Of a stretch of DNA of 64,000 nt, positions 8,758 to 17,930 are shown in pieces. Both the position numbers and the translations under genes were made by a program. Below the pieces are notes generated by a model. The model searched no databases and had not been told where the DNA came from. It saw only the letters and a list, made by a program, of their open reading frames with translations. Position 1 is the first letter of the stretch; each line of letters opens with the position of its first letter. Source of the DNA: UBA3792 sp045114775 (lineage in GTDB: Bacteria; Bacillota; Clostridia; Christensenellales; CAG-138); NCBI GenBank assembly GCA_045114775.1, contig JBGULC010000008.1, positions 260,314-324,313 on the forward strand, in the 5' to 3' direction.

Positions 8758-9798
8758 TCAAACCGTCTCGTGTGAAAAGCCCGCCGCCCGCAAAAGACGG
8801 TTCATGAACGCGAGGCCGGTCTCCTTTGTGTCGACGCCCTCGGCAAGGATCACGTCGCAATGCGCGCCGACGTCCCGCAGAAGCGAAAACAGGTTTGCGC
8901 AGAGCGTTTCCGGTTCGTTCCTGTCGCCCATGGAATACGCGGTCAGGTTCCGATAGCTTGCCATCGTCTGCTCGGTCCCGAGGATCGCGACGGTCTTTCC
9001 CTCCGCTTCGTATTCATAATACAGGGCGCGGATGCGCTTCGCCGCGGGCTTCGGTTCGCCCTCGACCACATGCACCTCGGCGTCCGGCGCGTAATGCTTG
9101 TATTTCATGCCGGGCGACGCCGCGACTTCGCGCTCGCCGAGCGGATTCAGAATGCTCGGCGCAAGGCGCACCGGACCGATGACCGCCTCGAGCATTTCGC
9201 GCGTGACCGCCCCGGGCCGCAGGATCGTCGGCTCGCCGACCAGCGACAGCACCGTCGATTCGACGCCGTATTTGCAGGGGCCGCCGTCCAGGATCAGCGG
9301 GATCCTGCCGTCCATGTCCGCAAGGACGTGCTGCGCCGTCGTCGGGCTCGGCCTGCCGGAGCGGTTCGCGGAGGGCGCCGCGATCGGCACGCCGGATTTC
9401 TGGATCAGAAGCCGCGCGGTCCTGTCGGAGGGCATCCGGACAGCCACGGTTTCGAGCCCCGCAGTCACCTCGTACGGGACTTCGTCCGCCTTCATGAAGA
9501 TTAAGGTCAGCGGTCCCGGCCAAAACGTGTCCATCAGCGTATTCGCGAGCTTCGGCACGTGCGCCCACAAAAGCTTCACGTCGCTCTTTTTTGCGACGTG
9601 CAGGATCAGCGGATTGTCGTTCGGACGGCCCTTTGCTTCGAAGATGCGGTTGACCGCTTCCCCGTCCATGCCGTTCGCGCCGAGGCCGTAGACCGTCTCG
9701 GTCGGAAACGCCACGAGCTCGCCGTTCTGAATCAGCTCCGCGCCGAGCGTCGTTCCGGCGTCCTCCTGCCGGATCGTTGCGATCACTTCCGTCTTCAT
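8758..9798 (-). CDS. L-threonylcarbamoyladenylate synthase, Sua5/YwlC type
   Basis: 346-residue enzyme making threonylcarbamoyl-AMP from threonine, bicarbonate and ATP, the first step of tRNA t6A37 synthesis. The N-terminal YrdC-fold domain carries PTETVYGLGANG and KGRPNDNPL. A C-terminal Sua5 domain (after about residue 230, beginning ASPGMKYKHYAPDAE) makes it the long Sua5 form rather than short TsaC. It overlaps prfA by four bases, keeping the Firmicutes order prmC-prfA-ywlC. The later step gene mtaB, which converts t6A to ms2t6A, is at 58184-59452. Confidence 0.95.
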   Translation of the reverse strand: MKTEVIATIRQEDAGTTLGAELIQNGELVAFPTETVYGLGANGMDGEAVNRIFEAKGRPNDNPLILHVAKKSDVKLLWAHVPKLANTLMDTFWPGPLTLIFMKADEVPYEVTAGLETVAVRMPSDRTARLLIQKSGVPIAAPSANRSGRPSPTTAQHVLADMDGRIPLILDGGPCKYGVESTVLSLVGEPTILRPGAVTREMLEAVIGPVRLAPSILNPLGEREVAASPGMKYKHYAPDAEVHVVEGEPKPAAKRIRALYYEYEAEGKTVAILGTEQTMASYRNLTAYSMGDRNEPETLCANLFSLLRDVGAHCDVILAEGVDTKETGLAFMNRLLRAAGFSHETV

Positions 9799-10874
9799 GC
9801 GTCCGCCTCCCCGGAAAGCGCCGCCGCGCGCTCCGCAAGCGTCAGCGCGTCGATCATTTCGTCCATATCGCCGTCCAGGAACTGTTCCAGTTTATACAGT
9901 GTCAGCCCGATCCGGTGATCGGTCACGCGGCTCTGCGGGAAGTTGTACGTGCGGATACGCTCGCTGCGATCGCCGCTTCCCACCATGCTTTTCTTCTGAT
10001 CCGCAAGCTGCGCATGCTGCTCGGAGGCGAAGTGTTCGTAGAGACGGCTTTTCAGAAGCCGCATCGCCTGCTCCTTGTTCTGCAGCTGACTGCGCTCGTT
10101 CTGACAAGCGACCACGATGCCGGTCGGGATATGTGTGATGCGGATCGCGGACGAGGTCTTGTTGACGTGCTGACCGCCCGCGCCGCTCGAACGGTATGTG
10201 TCGATGCGAAGATCGGCGTCCTTGATCTCGATATGGATATCGTCGACCTCCGGCATGACGGCGACCGTTGCCGCGCTCGTGTGGATGCGTCCCTGCGACT
10301 CGGTCTCCGGCACGCGCTGGACGCGGTGCACACCGCCCTCAAACTTCAGCCGCGCATACGCGCCGCGTTTTCCGGAAACGGACAGAATGATCTCCTTGAC
10401 GCCGCCGAGCTCGGTGACGTTTTCGGACAGCGTTTCGGTCTTGAACCCGTGCCGTTCGGCGTACCGCAGATACATGCGCAAAAGGTCCGCGCCGAACAGC
10501 GACGCTTCTTCCCCGCCCGTGCCCGCGCGGATCTCCAGGATCACGCCGCGGTCGTCGTTCTCATCCTTCGGCAGAAGCAGCGCCTTCAGATCGTTTTCCT
10601 GCGCGGCAAGCGACGCTTCGAGCGCCGCAAGCTCCTCCTCGGCGAGCGCCTTCATCTCGGCGTCCGGATGCTCGGAAAGCAGCGCAAGGCAGTCGTCGCG
10701 TTCCCGTTCGGTCTTCTGATACCGATCGAACGCGGCGACGATCTCCTCCAATTCCGCATGCTCGCGCGAAAGCGCGGTAAACGTCTCGCGATCGTCCGTT
10801 GCGCCGGGCGCCGCGAGCGCTTCCGTCAGCGTTTCATAGCGTTCCTTACATTTTTTTAATTTCTCAATCATCAT
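9795..10874 (-). CDS. prfA: Peptide chain release factor 1
   Basis: 359-residue release factor for UAA/UAG stop codons. The GGQ catalytic loop is visible in SSGAGGQHVNKTSSA. The anticodon-like tripeptide region reads RVPETESQGRIHTSA, i.e. the PxT motif of RF1 rather than the SPF of RF2. Two adjacent ATG codons (MMIEK) make the exact start uncertain by one residue. The gene overlaps prmC, whose product methylates the GGQ glutamine, by 11 bases. Confidence 0.97.
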   Translation of the reverse strand: MMIEKLKKCKERYETLTEALAAPGATDDRETFTALSREHAELEEIVAAFDRYQKTERERDDCLALLSEHPDAEMKALAEEELAALEASLAAQENDLKALLLPKDENDDRGVILEIRAGTGGEEASLFGADLLRMYLRYAERHGFKTETLSENVTELGGVKEIILSVSGKRGAYARLKFEGGVHRVQRVPETESQGRIHTSAATVAVMPEVDDIHIEIKDADLRIDTYRSSGAGGQHVNKTSSAIRITHIPTGIVVACQNERSQLQNKEQAMRLLKSRLYEHFASEQHAQLADQKKSMVGSGDRSERIRTYNFPQSRVTDHRIGLTLYKLEQFLDGDMDEMIDALTLAERAAALSGEADA

Positions 10875-11658
10875 TTCTCACAACGATCACGCGCGGTCGT
10901 CCGCCGTAATCCGTCACACATTCACTATGTTCAAACAGCGCCGAGACCGCGTCCCTTTGCGTCATGCCGATCTCCAAAAGCAGCGCGCCGCCCGACCTGA
11001 GATGCCGCCGGTATTCCTTTGCGATCCGCCGGTAAAACGCCAGCCCGTCCGCACCGCCGTCAAGCGCAAGCGCCGGTTCGAAGCAAAGGCTTGCGTCCCG
11101 CGCGTCCATCTCTTTTTTCGAAAGATACGGCGGATTCGAAACGATCAGATCGAATGTCCCTTCGATCCCGTCGAACAGATCGCTCTTTACCGTCGAAAGC
11201 GGCACGCCGTTTCGTTCGGCGTTTCGCTTAGCCGTCTCAAGCGCCCGTTCGCTGATATCCGCCGCCGTCACCCTTGCGCCGCCGCAGACGGCAAGCGCGA
11301 TCCCGATGCAGCCGCTTCCGCAGCACAGATCGAGCACGTCGCGCCGATCCGCGGAAAGACGTTTCAAAGCCTCTTCGACCAGCACCTCGGTATCGGGCCG
11401 CGGGATCAGCACGCTATCATCCACATAAAACGGCAGGCCGTAAAACGCCCATTCGCCGAGCACGTATTGGAGCGGCTCTCCGGAGAGTCTTCGCGCGATC
11501 AACGGCTCCAGTGCATTGATATCCGTTTCGGAAACCGTATGGTGCGGCTTCTGAAAGCCCTTTGCGCGCAGCAAAAACGACGCTTCGAGCCGCGCGTCCT
11601 CTCCTGCGACCGGCTGAAGAAGCGCCGCGATCCTTTGCTCCGCCTCCCGGACGGTCAT
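10864..11658 (-). CDS. prmC: Release factor glutamine N5-methyltransferase
   Basis: 264-residue SAM-dependent methyltransferase modifying the GGQ glutamine of RF1/RF2. The SAM-binding loop is DLCCGSGCIGIA and the substrate-binding NPPY motif is SNPPYLSKKEM. An N-terminal helical bundle precedes the catalytic domain, as in HemK/PrmC. It is slightly shorter than the common 275-290 residues but has all expected parts. It overlaps yqhQ upstream by four bases and prfA downstream by 11. Confidence 0.95.
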   Translation of the reverse strand: MTVREAEQRIAALLQPVAGEDARLEASFLLRAKGFQKPHHTVSETDINALEPLIARRLSGEPLQYVLGEWAFYGLPFYVDDSVLIPRPDTEVLVEEALKRLSADRRDVLDLCCGSGCIGIALAVCGGARVTAADISERALETAKRNAERNGVPLSTVKSDLFDGIEGTFDLIVSNPPYLSKKEMDARDASLCFEPALALDGGADGLAFYRRIAKEYRRHLRSGGALLLEIGMTQRDAVSALFEHSECVTDYGGRPRVIVVRNDD

Positions 11659-12761
11659 GCCCCTGCTTCCCCTTCGGTTTCTTCGGACGGTTCCACAGGT
11701 TCGTCCGGCTTCGGTTCCTCCGGATCGCTCTCCGGCTTCGGCTCCGCAGGTTTTTGCGTTTCCGCAGGTTTTTCGGCTTTTGTGTCAAACTCCAGATCGC
11801 CCTTCGGCGGATGCAACGCGAGATCGAACGACGCGATCGCGACCTCCAGCATGTCCTCGGTCGGCTCCTTGGTCGTCAGGTGCTGCAGCGCAAGGCCCGG
11901 CGCGCGGGCGATGCGGCAGACGAGGTTATCGCGCTTTGCCGCCGCCTTCAGGACCTCGTAGGATATCCCGGCGATCGGCAGGATCAGAACGATCCGCGCG
12001 AGACGGAACAGGAAGCTGTTCAGCTTGCTCGCGTCATGCCATACGGTGAAGCCGGGGATCAGCGTGCACAGCGCGGATACGACGGTCGTGACGACGATCG
12101 AGACCGCCATCGTCAGAAACAGGTAGTTCGTGCCGCAGCGCGGATGCAGCCGCGTACACTTTGCCGCGTTTTCCGGCGTCATCGGAAGTTCCGCCTCGTA
12201 GCAGGCGATCGTCTTATGCTCCGCGCCGTGATACATGAACACGCGTTTGATGTCCTTGATCTTGGAGATACCGAAGATATAGAGCAAAAAGATCACGAGC
12301 CGCACGAGGCCCTGCACGACCGCGCTCCAAACGGGGCTCATCTTGCCGAAGATCAACTCCAGAAGCGAGATCACGCCGATCGGGAGCAGGAAAAACAGCC
12401 CGATCGCAAGCACGGCTGCGAGGAAGATCGCGATCCACTTCATGACGTCCATCGCCGATTTGTTGAAGCGCTTTGCGAGCCATTTCTCGAACTTCGAAGG
12501 CTCCTCCGCTTCTTCCTCGCCCAGAAGCTCCGCCGCACGGGTCGTAATACTCATGCCGTCGGACAGCGCCTTGAAAAGCGCGTACACGCCGCGCACAATC
12601 GGCCACGTCGGGAACGAGCCCTTTTTATATCTTGTCCGCTGATGGTGAAACTCTTTTGCAAGCGAACCGTCGCTGCGGCGCACGACCAAAGCCGTTCCCT
12701 TTTCGGAACGCATCATGACGCCTTCGATCACAGCCTGTCCGCCGATATCCGTCTTCTTCAT
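11655..12761 (-). CDS. DUF1385 membrane protein, YqhQ-like
   Basis: 368 residues. The start MKKTDIGGQAVIEGVMMRS is the DUF1385 signature, and hydrophobic helices fill residues about 95-260 (for example WIAIFLAAVLAIGLFFLLPIG). The family commonly sits beside prmC-prfA in Firmicutes; its biochemical role is not established. Unusual here is a Pro/Glu/Lys-rich acidic tail of roughly 45 residues after residue 320 (repeats of PAEPKPE type), which looks disordered. It has its own promoter at 12796-12824. Confidence 0.88.
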   Translation of the reverse strand: MKKTDIGGQAVIEGVMMRSEKGTALVVRRSDGSLAKEFHHQRTRYKKGSFPTWPIVRGVYALFKALSDGMSITTRAAELLGEEEAEEPSKFEKWLAKRFNKSAMDVMKWIAIFLAAVLAIGLFFLLPIGVISLLELIFGKMSPVWSAVVQGLVRLVIFLLYIFGISKIKDIKRVFMYHGAEHKTIACYEAELPMTPENAAKCTRLHPRCGTNYLFLTMAVSIVVTTVVSALCTLIPGFTVWHDASKLNSFLFRLARIVLILPIAGISYEVLKAAAKRDNLVCRIARAPGLALQHLTTKEPTEDMLEVAIASFDLALHPPKGDLEFDTKAEKPAETQKPAEPKPESDPEEPKPDEPVEPSEETEGEAGA

Positions 12762-12764
12762 AGT

Positions 12765-12794
12765 ATTTGAATCCTTTATGATTTACATTCAAAT
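12765..12794 (-). repeat. Inverted repeat in yqhQ leader enclosing the Shine-Dalgarno
   Basis: ATTTGAAT (12765-12772) and ATTCAAAT (12787-12794) are perfect 8-base arms separated by 14 bases, between the -10 box and the yqhQ start. The purine-rich AAAGGA ribosome site lies within or next to the loop. It could be an operator or an RNA hairpin; function unknown. Confidence 0.45.
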
Positions 12795-12795
12795 C

Positions 12796-12824
12796 AGTAT
12801 ACCACAGCTTTTGCGCCGTTGCAA
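12796..12824 (-). promoter_or_regulatory. Promoter for yqhQ-prmC-prfA-sua5
   Basis: On the minus strand TTGCAA (12824-12819), a 17-base spacer and TATACT (12801-12796) precede yqhQ by about 35 bases. The elements are close to the sigma-A consensus and lie in the intergenic gap. Confidence 0.65.
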
Positions 12825-12840
12825 CGCCTTCCGGCGGATT

Positions 12841-13137
12841 TCACAGCTTTGCGCGGCAGGCTTTCAGATCGACCCGCCCGTCGGGCAAAAACGGGATCCC
12901 CTCCCGTTCTAGCAGCATCCGGCGCACCGGCGCAAAGTCCCCGCCTGCGATCGAACCGTCCGCCATCACGACGCGGTGCCATGGCAAGCCCTCCGGGCAG
13001 ACGCGCATCGCAAACCCCACGAACCGCGCGCGGCGCGGATATCCGATCGCGCGGGCGATATCGCCGTAGCTTACGACCTTTCCGTACGGAATGATCGCAA
13101 CGGTCGCATAGACGCTTTGAAAAAATGAATCCGCCAT
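12841..13137 (-). CDS. Alkyltransferase-like (ATL) DNA-binding protein, MGMT family
   Basis: 98-residue protein matching the DNA-binding half of O6-alkylguanine-DNA alkyltransferase: VYATVAIIPYGKVVSYGDIA and a winged-helix core. The active-site PCHR motif is replaced by PWHR (PEGLPWHRVVM), the Cys-to-Trp change that defines ATL proteins. These bind alkylated guanine without transferring the alkyl group and hand lesions to nucleotide excision repair. It lies one base after the HAD gene upstream and probably shares its transcript. Confidence 0.88.
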   Translation of the reverse strand: MADSFFQSVYATVAIIPYGKVVSYGDIARAIGYPRRARFVGFAMRVCPEGLPWHRVVMADGSIAGGDFAPVRRMLLEREGIPFLPDGRVDLKACRAKL

Positions 13138-13138
13138 A

Positions 13139-13780
13139 TCAGCCGAAAATCTCCTTTCCCAAGCTCTCCGCCGAATCGTACACCGGCGCGCCGCAGCGCA
13201 GCAGCACAGTCTTCGACTGATGTCCTCCGCACAAAAGCGCGCAGGGACAGCCGACGGAATTCGCGGCTTCCGCGTCGTGATCCGTATCGCCGATAAACAG
13301 CGCGTCGCGCGGGTCGATCCCGATCCTTGCCATGTACGCCTTTGCCCGGTCCGTCTTCGATCGGCAGGAGATATCGTCCTGCCCGAGGATCTCCGAAAAA
13401 TACGGCGTCAGCCCGTAACGGCGCACCTGTTCGATCAGGTCGTTATGCTCCGTAACGGAAAGGAGCGTCTGCACGATCCCGCATGCCTTCGCCGTTCGAA
13501 GGACCTCCTTAACGCCCTTCTGCAGCGGACAGTCCGCGTACCGTTCGCGGTAGCGCGCCATGAATGCTCCTGCGACCGCTTCAAAGGACTCCGATTCGAA
13601 GGTATATCCCATCCGCTCGTAATAGCCGCGAACCGGAAACGCGAAGTGATCAAGATACCATGCCTCCGTGATTTCCGGCATGCCGCGCTCGCGCAGAAGC
13701 TCGTTTTCGATCGCAAGGCAAAGCCCGGTATCGTCAAGGATCGTACCGTTCCAGTCCCAGATCAGAAGCTTCGGCCGCAT
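13139..13780 (-). CDS. HAD-superfamily hydrolase (phosphoglycolate phosphatase-like)
   Basis: 213 residues from ATG 13780, chosen because GGAGGA lies seven bases upstream; the frame extends further without a better site. Motif I reads LLIWDWNGTILDD (Asp9 nucleophile), motif II LLSVTEHND, and the C-terminal motif ALFIGDTDHDAEAA supplies the metal-binding aspartates. The usual second Asp of DxD is Asn (DWNGT), a variant known in some subfamily IA members. The cap domain is helical. The substrate is not predictable. Confidence 0.85.
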   Translation of the reverse strand: MRPKLLIWDWNGTILDDTGLCLAIENELLRERGMPEITEAWYLDHFAFPVRGYYERMGYTFESESFEAVAGAFMARYRERYADCPLQKGVKEVLRTAKACGIVQTLLSVTEHNDLIEQVRRYGLTPYFSEILGQDDISCRSKTDRAKAYMARIGIDPRDALFIGDTDHDAEAANSVGCPCALLCGGHQSKTVLLRCGAPVYDSAESLGKEIFG

Positions 13781-13808
13781 GCTCGTTTCCTCCGCGTTTG
13801 TTTCCGTC

Positions 13809-13837
13809 AGTTTACCACGGTTTTCCGTCCTTCGCAA
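13809..13837 (-). promoter_or_regulatory. Promoter for the HAD-ATL gene pair
   Basis: Minus strand TTGCGA (13837-13832), 17 bases, TAAACT (13814-13809), ending about 28 bases before the HAD start. It is divergent from the ftsK promoter. Confidence 0.55.
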
Positions 13838-13855
13838 GCCGTACGTTTTTTATGC

Positions 13856-13884
13856 TTGCGCCGCAAAGGATTTGGGAGTATAAT
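13856..13884 (+). promoter_or_regulatory. Promoter for ftsK operon
   Basis: TTGCGC (13856-13861), a 17-base spacer and a perfect TATAAT (13879-13884) lie 36 bases before the ftsK start. An in-frame ATG at 13885 abuts the -10 box and cannot be the real start if this promoter is used. Confidence 0.65.
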
Positions 13885-13920
13885 ATGATTGATAGAAAAT
13901 GGTTTATCGGAGGATCATCC

Positions 13921-16644
13921 ATGGCAAATACATCGACCGCGAAAAAGAAAGCGCCCAATAAGACCGGCGCGAAGAAAACCGCGGCTCCCGCAAAGAACGG
14001 ACAGAAAGGCGGCACGGCGAAGAACGCGCCCGATAAGCATGCGCCGCACGCTGTCGTCGAGATCTTCGGCATCGTCCTTCTGGCGCTCGGCGCGCTGTGC
14101 GCCGTCTACCTTTACAGCGGCAACGACGACTGGCTCGGCCGTATCATCTCCGGCTACCTGCTGGGCATGCACGGCATGGTCGCGTACGCCGTCCCGGTCC
14201 TGTTCGTGATCGTCGGCATCTATCTGATCGTCGGCGGCCGCAAAAAGCCCGCGCGCGGTACGCTTCTTACCGGCCTTCTGGCGTTCTGGTTCATCCTCTG
14301 CGCCTTCCACCTTTGGACGAGCAAGTCCCTTACGGAGCTCAGCGTGTTCGGCGACGGCAAGAGCTTTCTGGTCTACGTCAAGCAGTTCTTCGGTCAGTTC
14401 CCCGTCGCGTGGAACGAGGGCGTGATGCAGCAGGCCGGCGGCGGCGTGCTCGGCATGATCCTGCCGACGCTGCTCTATGTGATCGGCGGCAAGCTTCTCT
14501 GCTGGGTCGTGATCATCGCGGGATTTTTGATCTCCGTGCTGCTGTGCACCGGCATTTCGATCAAGGCGTACACCGACGCGTTCGGAACGCGTGTGCGGGA
14601 AAAGATTGCGGAGCACGAGCAGTCCGTCACCGAGGATTACGAGGACGATTACAAGACCGAGCCCGCGAAAAAGCCCTGGCGAAACGATTTCTCGACGACG
14701 ATCGAGGAGCAGCCCGCGACGCGCACGGCGCCCGTTGAGCGCAAAAAGCCCGCGCCGCGCAAAAAGCCCGAGCGGATCCCGTTCGACGAGCTGTTCGACG
14801 TGCCCGAGGAGCCTGTGAAGCCCGCGAAAAAGCCTATGCAGAAGCAAACGACACCCGTCGATTACGACCTGGTTCCCGCAAACGGCAGGCTTACGAAAAA
14901 GAGCGACGAATATCTGACCCCGGACGAAGAGGACGAGCTGATCATCACGCCCGTTCCCGCGAAAAAGCCCGTAAAAACGACGCCGCCGTTCTCCGACCTT
15001 GCGGAAACGCTCGCGCCGGAGCCTGTGAAGCCCGAGCCCGTGAAGCCGGAGCCGCAGAAGCCGGCAAAGAAGACGCCCGCCGCAAAGGACGAGCCCGGAG
15101 AGCTTCCGCTCGTCGTGCCGCCCGCGCCTCCCGTTCCGGCCTACGAGCCGCCGTCCATCGACTGTCTGAACAAGCCGCGCGAGACGTTTGCGAAGAGCGC
15201 CGAGAACCCGACCGCGATCGCGCATCTTCTGGAGGAAACGCTCGCAAGCTTCGGCATCAGCGCCAAGGTCATCAATATTTCCGTCGGTCCCGTCGTCACC
15301 CGCTACGAGCTGCAGCCCGCGCCGGGCGTGCGCGTAAACCGCATCACGACGCTTTCAAACGACATCGCGCTCGCGCTTGCCGCGCCGCGCGTCCGCATCG
15401 AAGCGCCGATCCCCGGCAAGGCCGCCGTCGGCATCGAGGTCCCGAACAAGGACGCCGCGACCGTGCTTCTGCGCGATATCATCGACAGCCCCGAATTCGC
15501 GAACGCGAAATCGCCGGTCACCATGGCGCTCGGCAAGGATATTGCGGGCAAGATCATCGTCGCCGATCTCGGCAAGATGCCGCACATGCTGATCGCGGGC
15601 TCCACCGGCTCCGGCAAGTCCGTCTGCATCAACGACCTGATCATTTCCATGATCTATAAATCCTCGCCGCAGGAGCTGCAGCTGATCCTCGTCGATCCGA
15701 AGATGGTCGAGCTTTCCGTTTTCGGCACGCTGCCGCACCTTCTGATCCCGGTCGTGACCGAACCGAAGAAGGCAGCGAGCGCTTTGCGCTGGGCGGTCAA
15801 CGAGATGACCATGCGCTACAAGAAATTCACCGAGGTCGGCGCGCGCGAGCTTGCACGGTACAACTCGCTGATGGACGACCCGAAGAAAAAGATCCCGAAG
15901 CTTGTCATCATTATCGACGAGCTTGCCGACCTGATGATGGTCGCGCCCGACGACGTCGAGGATTCGATCTGCCGCATCGCGCAGCTCGGCCGCGCCGCTG
16001 GCATCCACCTGATCGTCGCCACACAGCGTCCGAGCGCCGATATCATTACCGGCCTCATCAAAGCAAACATCCCCTCGCGCTGCGCGTTCGCGGTCAGCTC
16101 CGCGATCGATTCGCGCATCATCCTCGACGCGACCGGCGCGGAGAAGCTTCTCGGCCGCGGCGATATGCTGTTCCATCCGAACGGCGCCGGCAAGCCGACC
16201 CGTCTGCAGTGCGCGTACGTCTCCGATGAGGAAGTCGAGCGCGTGATGTCCGGCTTCAAGAAGAACGATACGCAGTTCTCCGAGGACGTGCTGAACGAGA
16301 TCAACGACGAAGCCAAAGGCGGCGCGCAGGGCGGCGCCTTCGGCGAGGGCAAGCAGGAGGACGATCTTTTGGGCGAGGCGGTCCGCGTCGTTATGGAAAA
16401 CGGCCAGGCGTCCATTTCGATGATCCAGAGAAGGCTTCGCGTCGGCTATGCCCGCGCGGCGCGCCTCGTCGATATGATGGAGCAGAAGAAATACGTTTCC
16501 CCGTTCGACGGCAGCAAGCCGCGACAGGTGCTGATCACGCAGGCGGAGTATAACCGCGTGTTCGGCGGCGGCGCTCCCGCAGACGACGAACCCGAACCGG
16601 TCGAACCGGAAGAAAGCGATTTTGCGGAGGATTTTGACGCATGA
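13921..16644 (+). CDS. DNA translocase FtsK/SpoIIIE
   Basis: 907-residue membrane-anchored DNA pump acting in chromosome segregation or sporulation. Start ATG 13921 has GGAGG seven bases upstream. After a basic N-terminus (MANTSTAKKKAPNK) come about four membrane segments (residues 45-210). A long Pro/Lys/Glu-rich linker follows, then the RecA-like motor with Walker A GSTGSGKS at residues 560-567 and the Walker B region KLVIIIDELADLMM. The C-terminal gamma winged helix is present (ASISMIQRRLRVGYARAARLVDMM). It overlaps rimO by four bases. FtsK and SpoIIIE cannot be separated from sequence alone. Confidence 0.95.
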   Translation: MANTSTAKKKAPNKTGAKKTAAPAKNGQKGGTAKNAPDKHAPHAVVEIFGIVLLALGALCAVYLYSGNDDWLGRIISGYLLGMHGMVAYAVPVLFVIVGIYLIVGGRKKPARGTLLTGLLAFWFILCAFHLWTSKSLTELSVFGDGKSFLVYVKQFFGQFPVAWNEGVMQQAGGGVLGMILPTLLYVIGGKLLCWVVIIAGFLISVLLCTGISIKAYTDAFGTRVREKIAEHEQSVTEDYEDDYKTEPAKKPWRNDFSTTIEEQPATRTAPVERKKPAPRKKPERIPFDELFDVPEEPVKPAKKPMQKQTTPVDYDLVPANGRLTKKSDEYLTPDEEDELIITPVPAKKPVKTTPPFSDLAETLAPEPVKPEPVKPEPQKPAKKTPAAKDEPGELPLVVPPAPPVPAYEPPSIDCLNKPRETFAKSAENPTAIAHLLEETLASFGISAKVINISVGPVVTRYELQPAPGVRVNRITTLSNDIALALAAPRVRIEAPIPGKAAVGIEVPNKDAATVLLRDIIDSPEFANAKSPVTMALGKDIAGKIIVADLGKMPHMLIAGSTGSGKSVCINDLIISMIYKSSPQELQLILVDPKMVELSVFGTLPHLLIPVVTEPKKAASALRWAVNEMTMRYKKFTEVGARELARYNSLMDDPKKKIPKLVIIIDELADLMMVAPDDVEDSICRIAQLGRAAGIHLIVATQRPSADIITGLIKANIPSRCAFAVSSAIDSRIILDATGAEKLLGRGDMLFHPNGAGKPTRLQCAYVSDEEVERVMSGFKKNDTQFSEDVLNEINDEAKGGAQGGAFGEGKQEDDLLGEAVRVVMENGQASISMIQRRLRVGYARAARLVDMMEQKKYVSPFDGSKPRQVLITQAEYNRVFGGGAPADDEPEPVEPEESDFAEDFDA

Positions 16645-17930
16645 ACATCGGCGTGATCTCCTTAGGCTGCGCGAAAAACCAGGTCGATACCCAAACGATG
16701 CTGGGCTACCTTAAAGCCGCGGGACATACGTTTACGGGCGAGCCCGAAAAGGCCGACGTGCTGATCGTCAACACCTGCGGGTTCATCACGCCCGCCAAGG
16801 AGGAGTCGATCGACGCGATCTTTGAGATGGCGAAATACAAGGAGATCGGACGCTGCAGGCTGCTCGTCGTCACCGGCTGTCTTTCGGAGCGCTACCGGAA
16901 GGAGCTTACCGAGGAAATGCCCGAGGTCGATCTCTTCCTCGGTGTACGCGAATACGAAAAGCTGCCGGGGCTGATCGCGGAAAAGCTCTCGCTCCCCTGC
17001 GCCCCGCTTGTGAAGCCGGAACGTCTGCTTGTCACGCCGCCGTACCGCGCCTATCTTCGCATCGGCGACGGCTGCAACAATCGCTGCGCGTACTGCGCGA
17101 TCCCGCTGATCCGCGGCGATCTCAGAAGCACGCCGATGGAGAAGCTGATCGACGAAGCGAAAGCGCTCGCCGACATGGGCGTGACCGAGCTTTCGGTCAT
17201 CGCGCAGGACACCTCCGGCTACGGAAAGGACCTGTACGGCGAACCGCGGCTGATCCCGCTACTTAAGGAGCTCGACCGCATCGAAGGTCTCCGTTGGGTG
17301 CGCCTGCTCTATACCTACCCGGACACGGTTACCCCTGCGCTTCTGGACACGCTCGCGGAAGGCGAAAAGCTCGTGCCGTACCTTGACATGCCGCTGCAGC
17401 ACTGCAATGACGAGATCCTGCGCCGCATGCATCGCCGCGGCAGCAAGGCGCATATCGAAAGCGTGCTCGACCACATTCGCAAACACTATCCGGATTTCAC
17501 GCTGCGCACGACGATGATGGTCGGTTTCCCCGGCGAGACCGACGCGCAGTTTGAAGAACTCATGCAGTTTCTCAGAGACTACCCCTTTGACCGCGTCGGC
17601 GCATTCGCCTTCTCTCCCGAGGAGGGAACGGCGGCGGAATCCATGCCGGATCAGATTGCGGACGAGGTCAAGGAAGCGAGGCTCGCCGCGCTGATGGAAC
17701 AGCAGCAGGCGATCTCCAAAGAACGCAACGCGCGCTGGATCGGTCGGGAGCTTCTCATGCTCATCGAAGAGACCGGCATGGACGGCACCTACGGCCGCAC
17801 GATCCGCGAAGCGCCCGACGCCGACGGAATGGTGTGCATCGCCCCGAGCTACCGGCATGAGCCCGGGCAGTATATCCCGGTTCGCCTCACAAAGGCGGAC
17901 GCGTATGACATGATCGGAGAAAGCTTATGA
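16641..17930 (+). CDS. rimO: Ribosomal protein S12 methylthiotransferase
   Basis: 429-residue radical-SAM enzyme that methylthiolates an aspartate of ribosomal protein S12. Domains in order: N-terminal UPF0004 domain (ISLGCAKNQVDTQTM, with further cysteines in NTCGF and TGCLSERY), radical SAM domain with C145, C149 and C152 (GDGCNNRCAYCAIP), and C-terminal TRAM domain. The SLGCAKNxVD pattern distinguishes RimO from MiaB and MtaB. It overlaps ftsK upstream and pgsA downstream by four bases each. Confidence 0.97.
   Translation: MNIGVISLGCAKNQVDTQTMLGYLKAAGHTFTGEPEKADVLIVNTCGFITPAKEESIDAIFEMAKYKEIGRCRLLVVTGCLSERYRKELTEEMPEVDLFLGVREYEKLPGLIAEKLSLPCAPLVKPERLLVTPPYRAYLRIGDGCNNRCAYCAIPLIRGDLRSTPMEKLIDEAKALADMGVTELSVIAQDTSGYGKDLYGEPRLIPLLKELDRIEGLRWVRLLYTYPDTVTPALLDTLAEGEKLVPYLDMPLQHCNDEILRRMHRRGSKAHIESVLDHIRKHYPDFTLRTTMMVGFPGETDAQFEELMQFLRDYPFDRVGAFAFSPEEGTAAESMPDQIADEVKEARLAALMEQQQAISKERNARWIGRELLMLIEETGMDGTYGRTIREAPDADGMVCIAPSYRHEPGQYIPVRLTKADAYDMIGESL

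Noticed and set aside
13915..15225. 436-codon minus-strand frame antisense to ftsK
   Set aside because: Composition of a reverse-complement shadow (Arg/Asp/His-rich) within an unambiguous ftsK gene.
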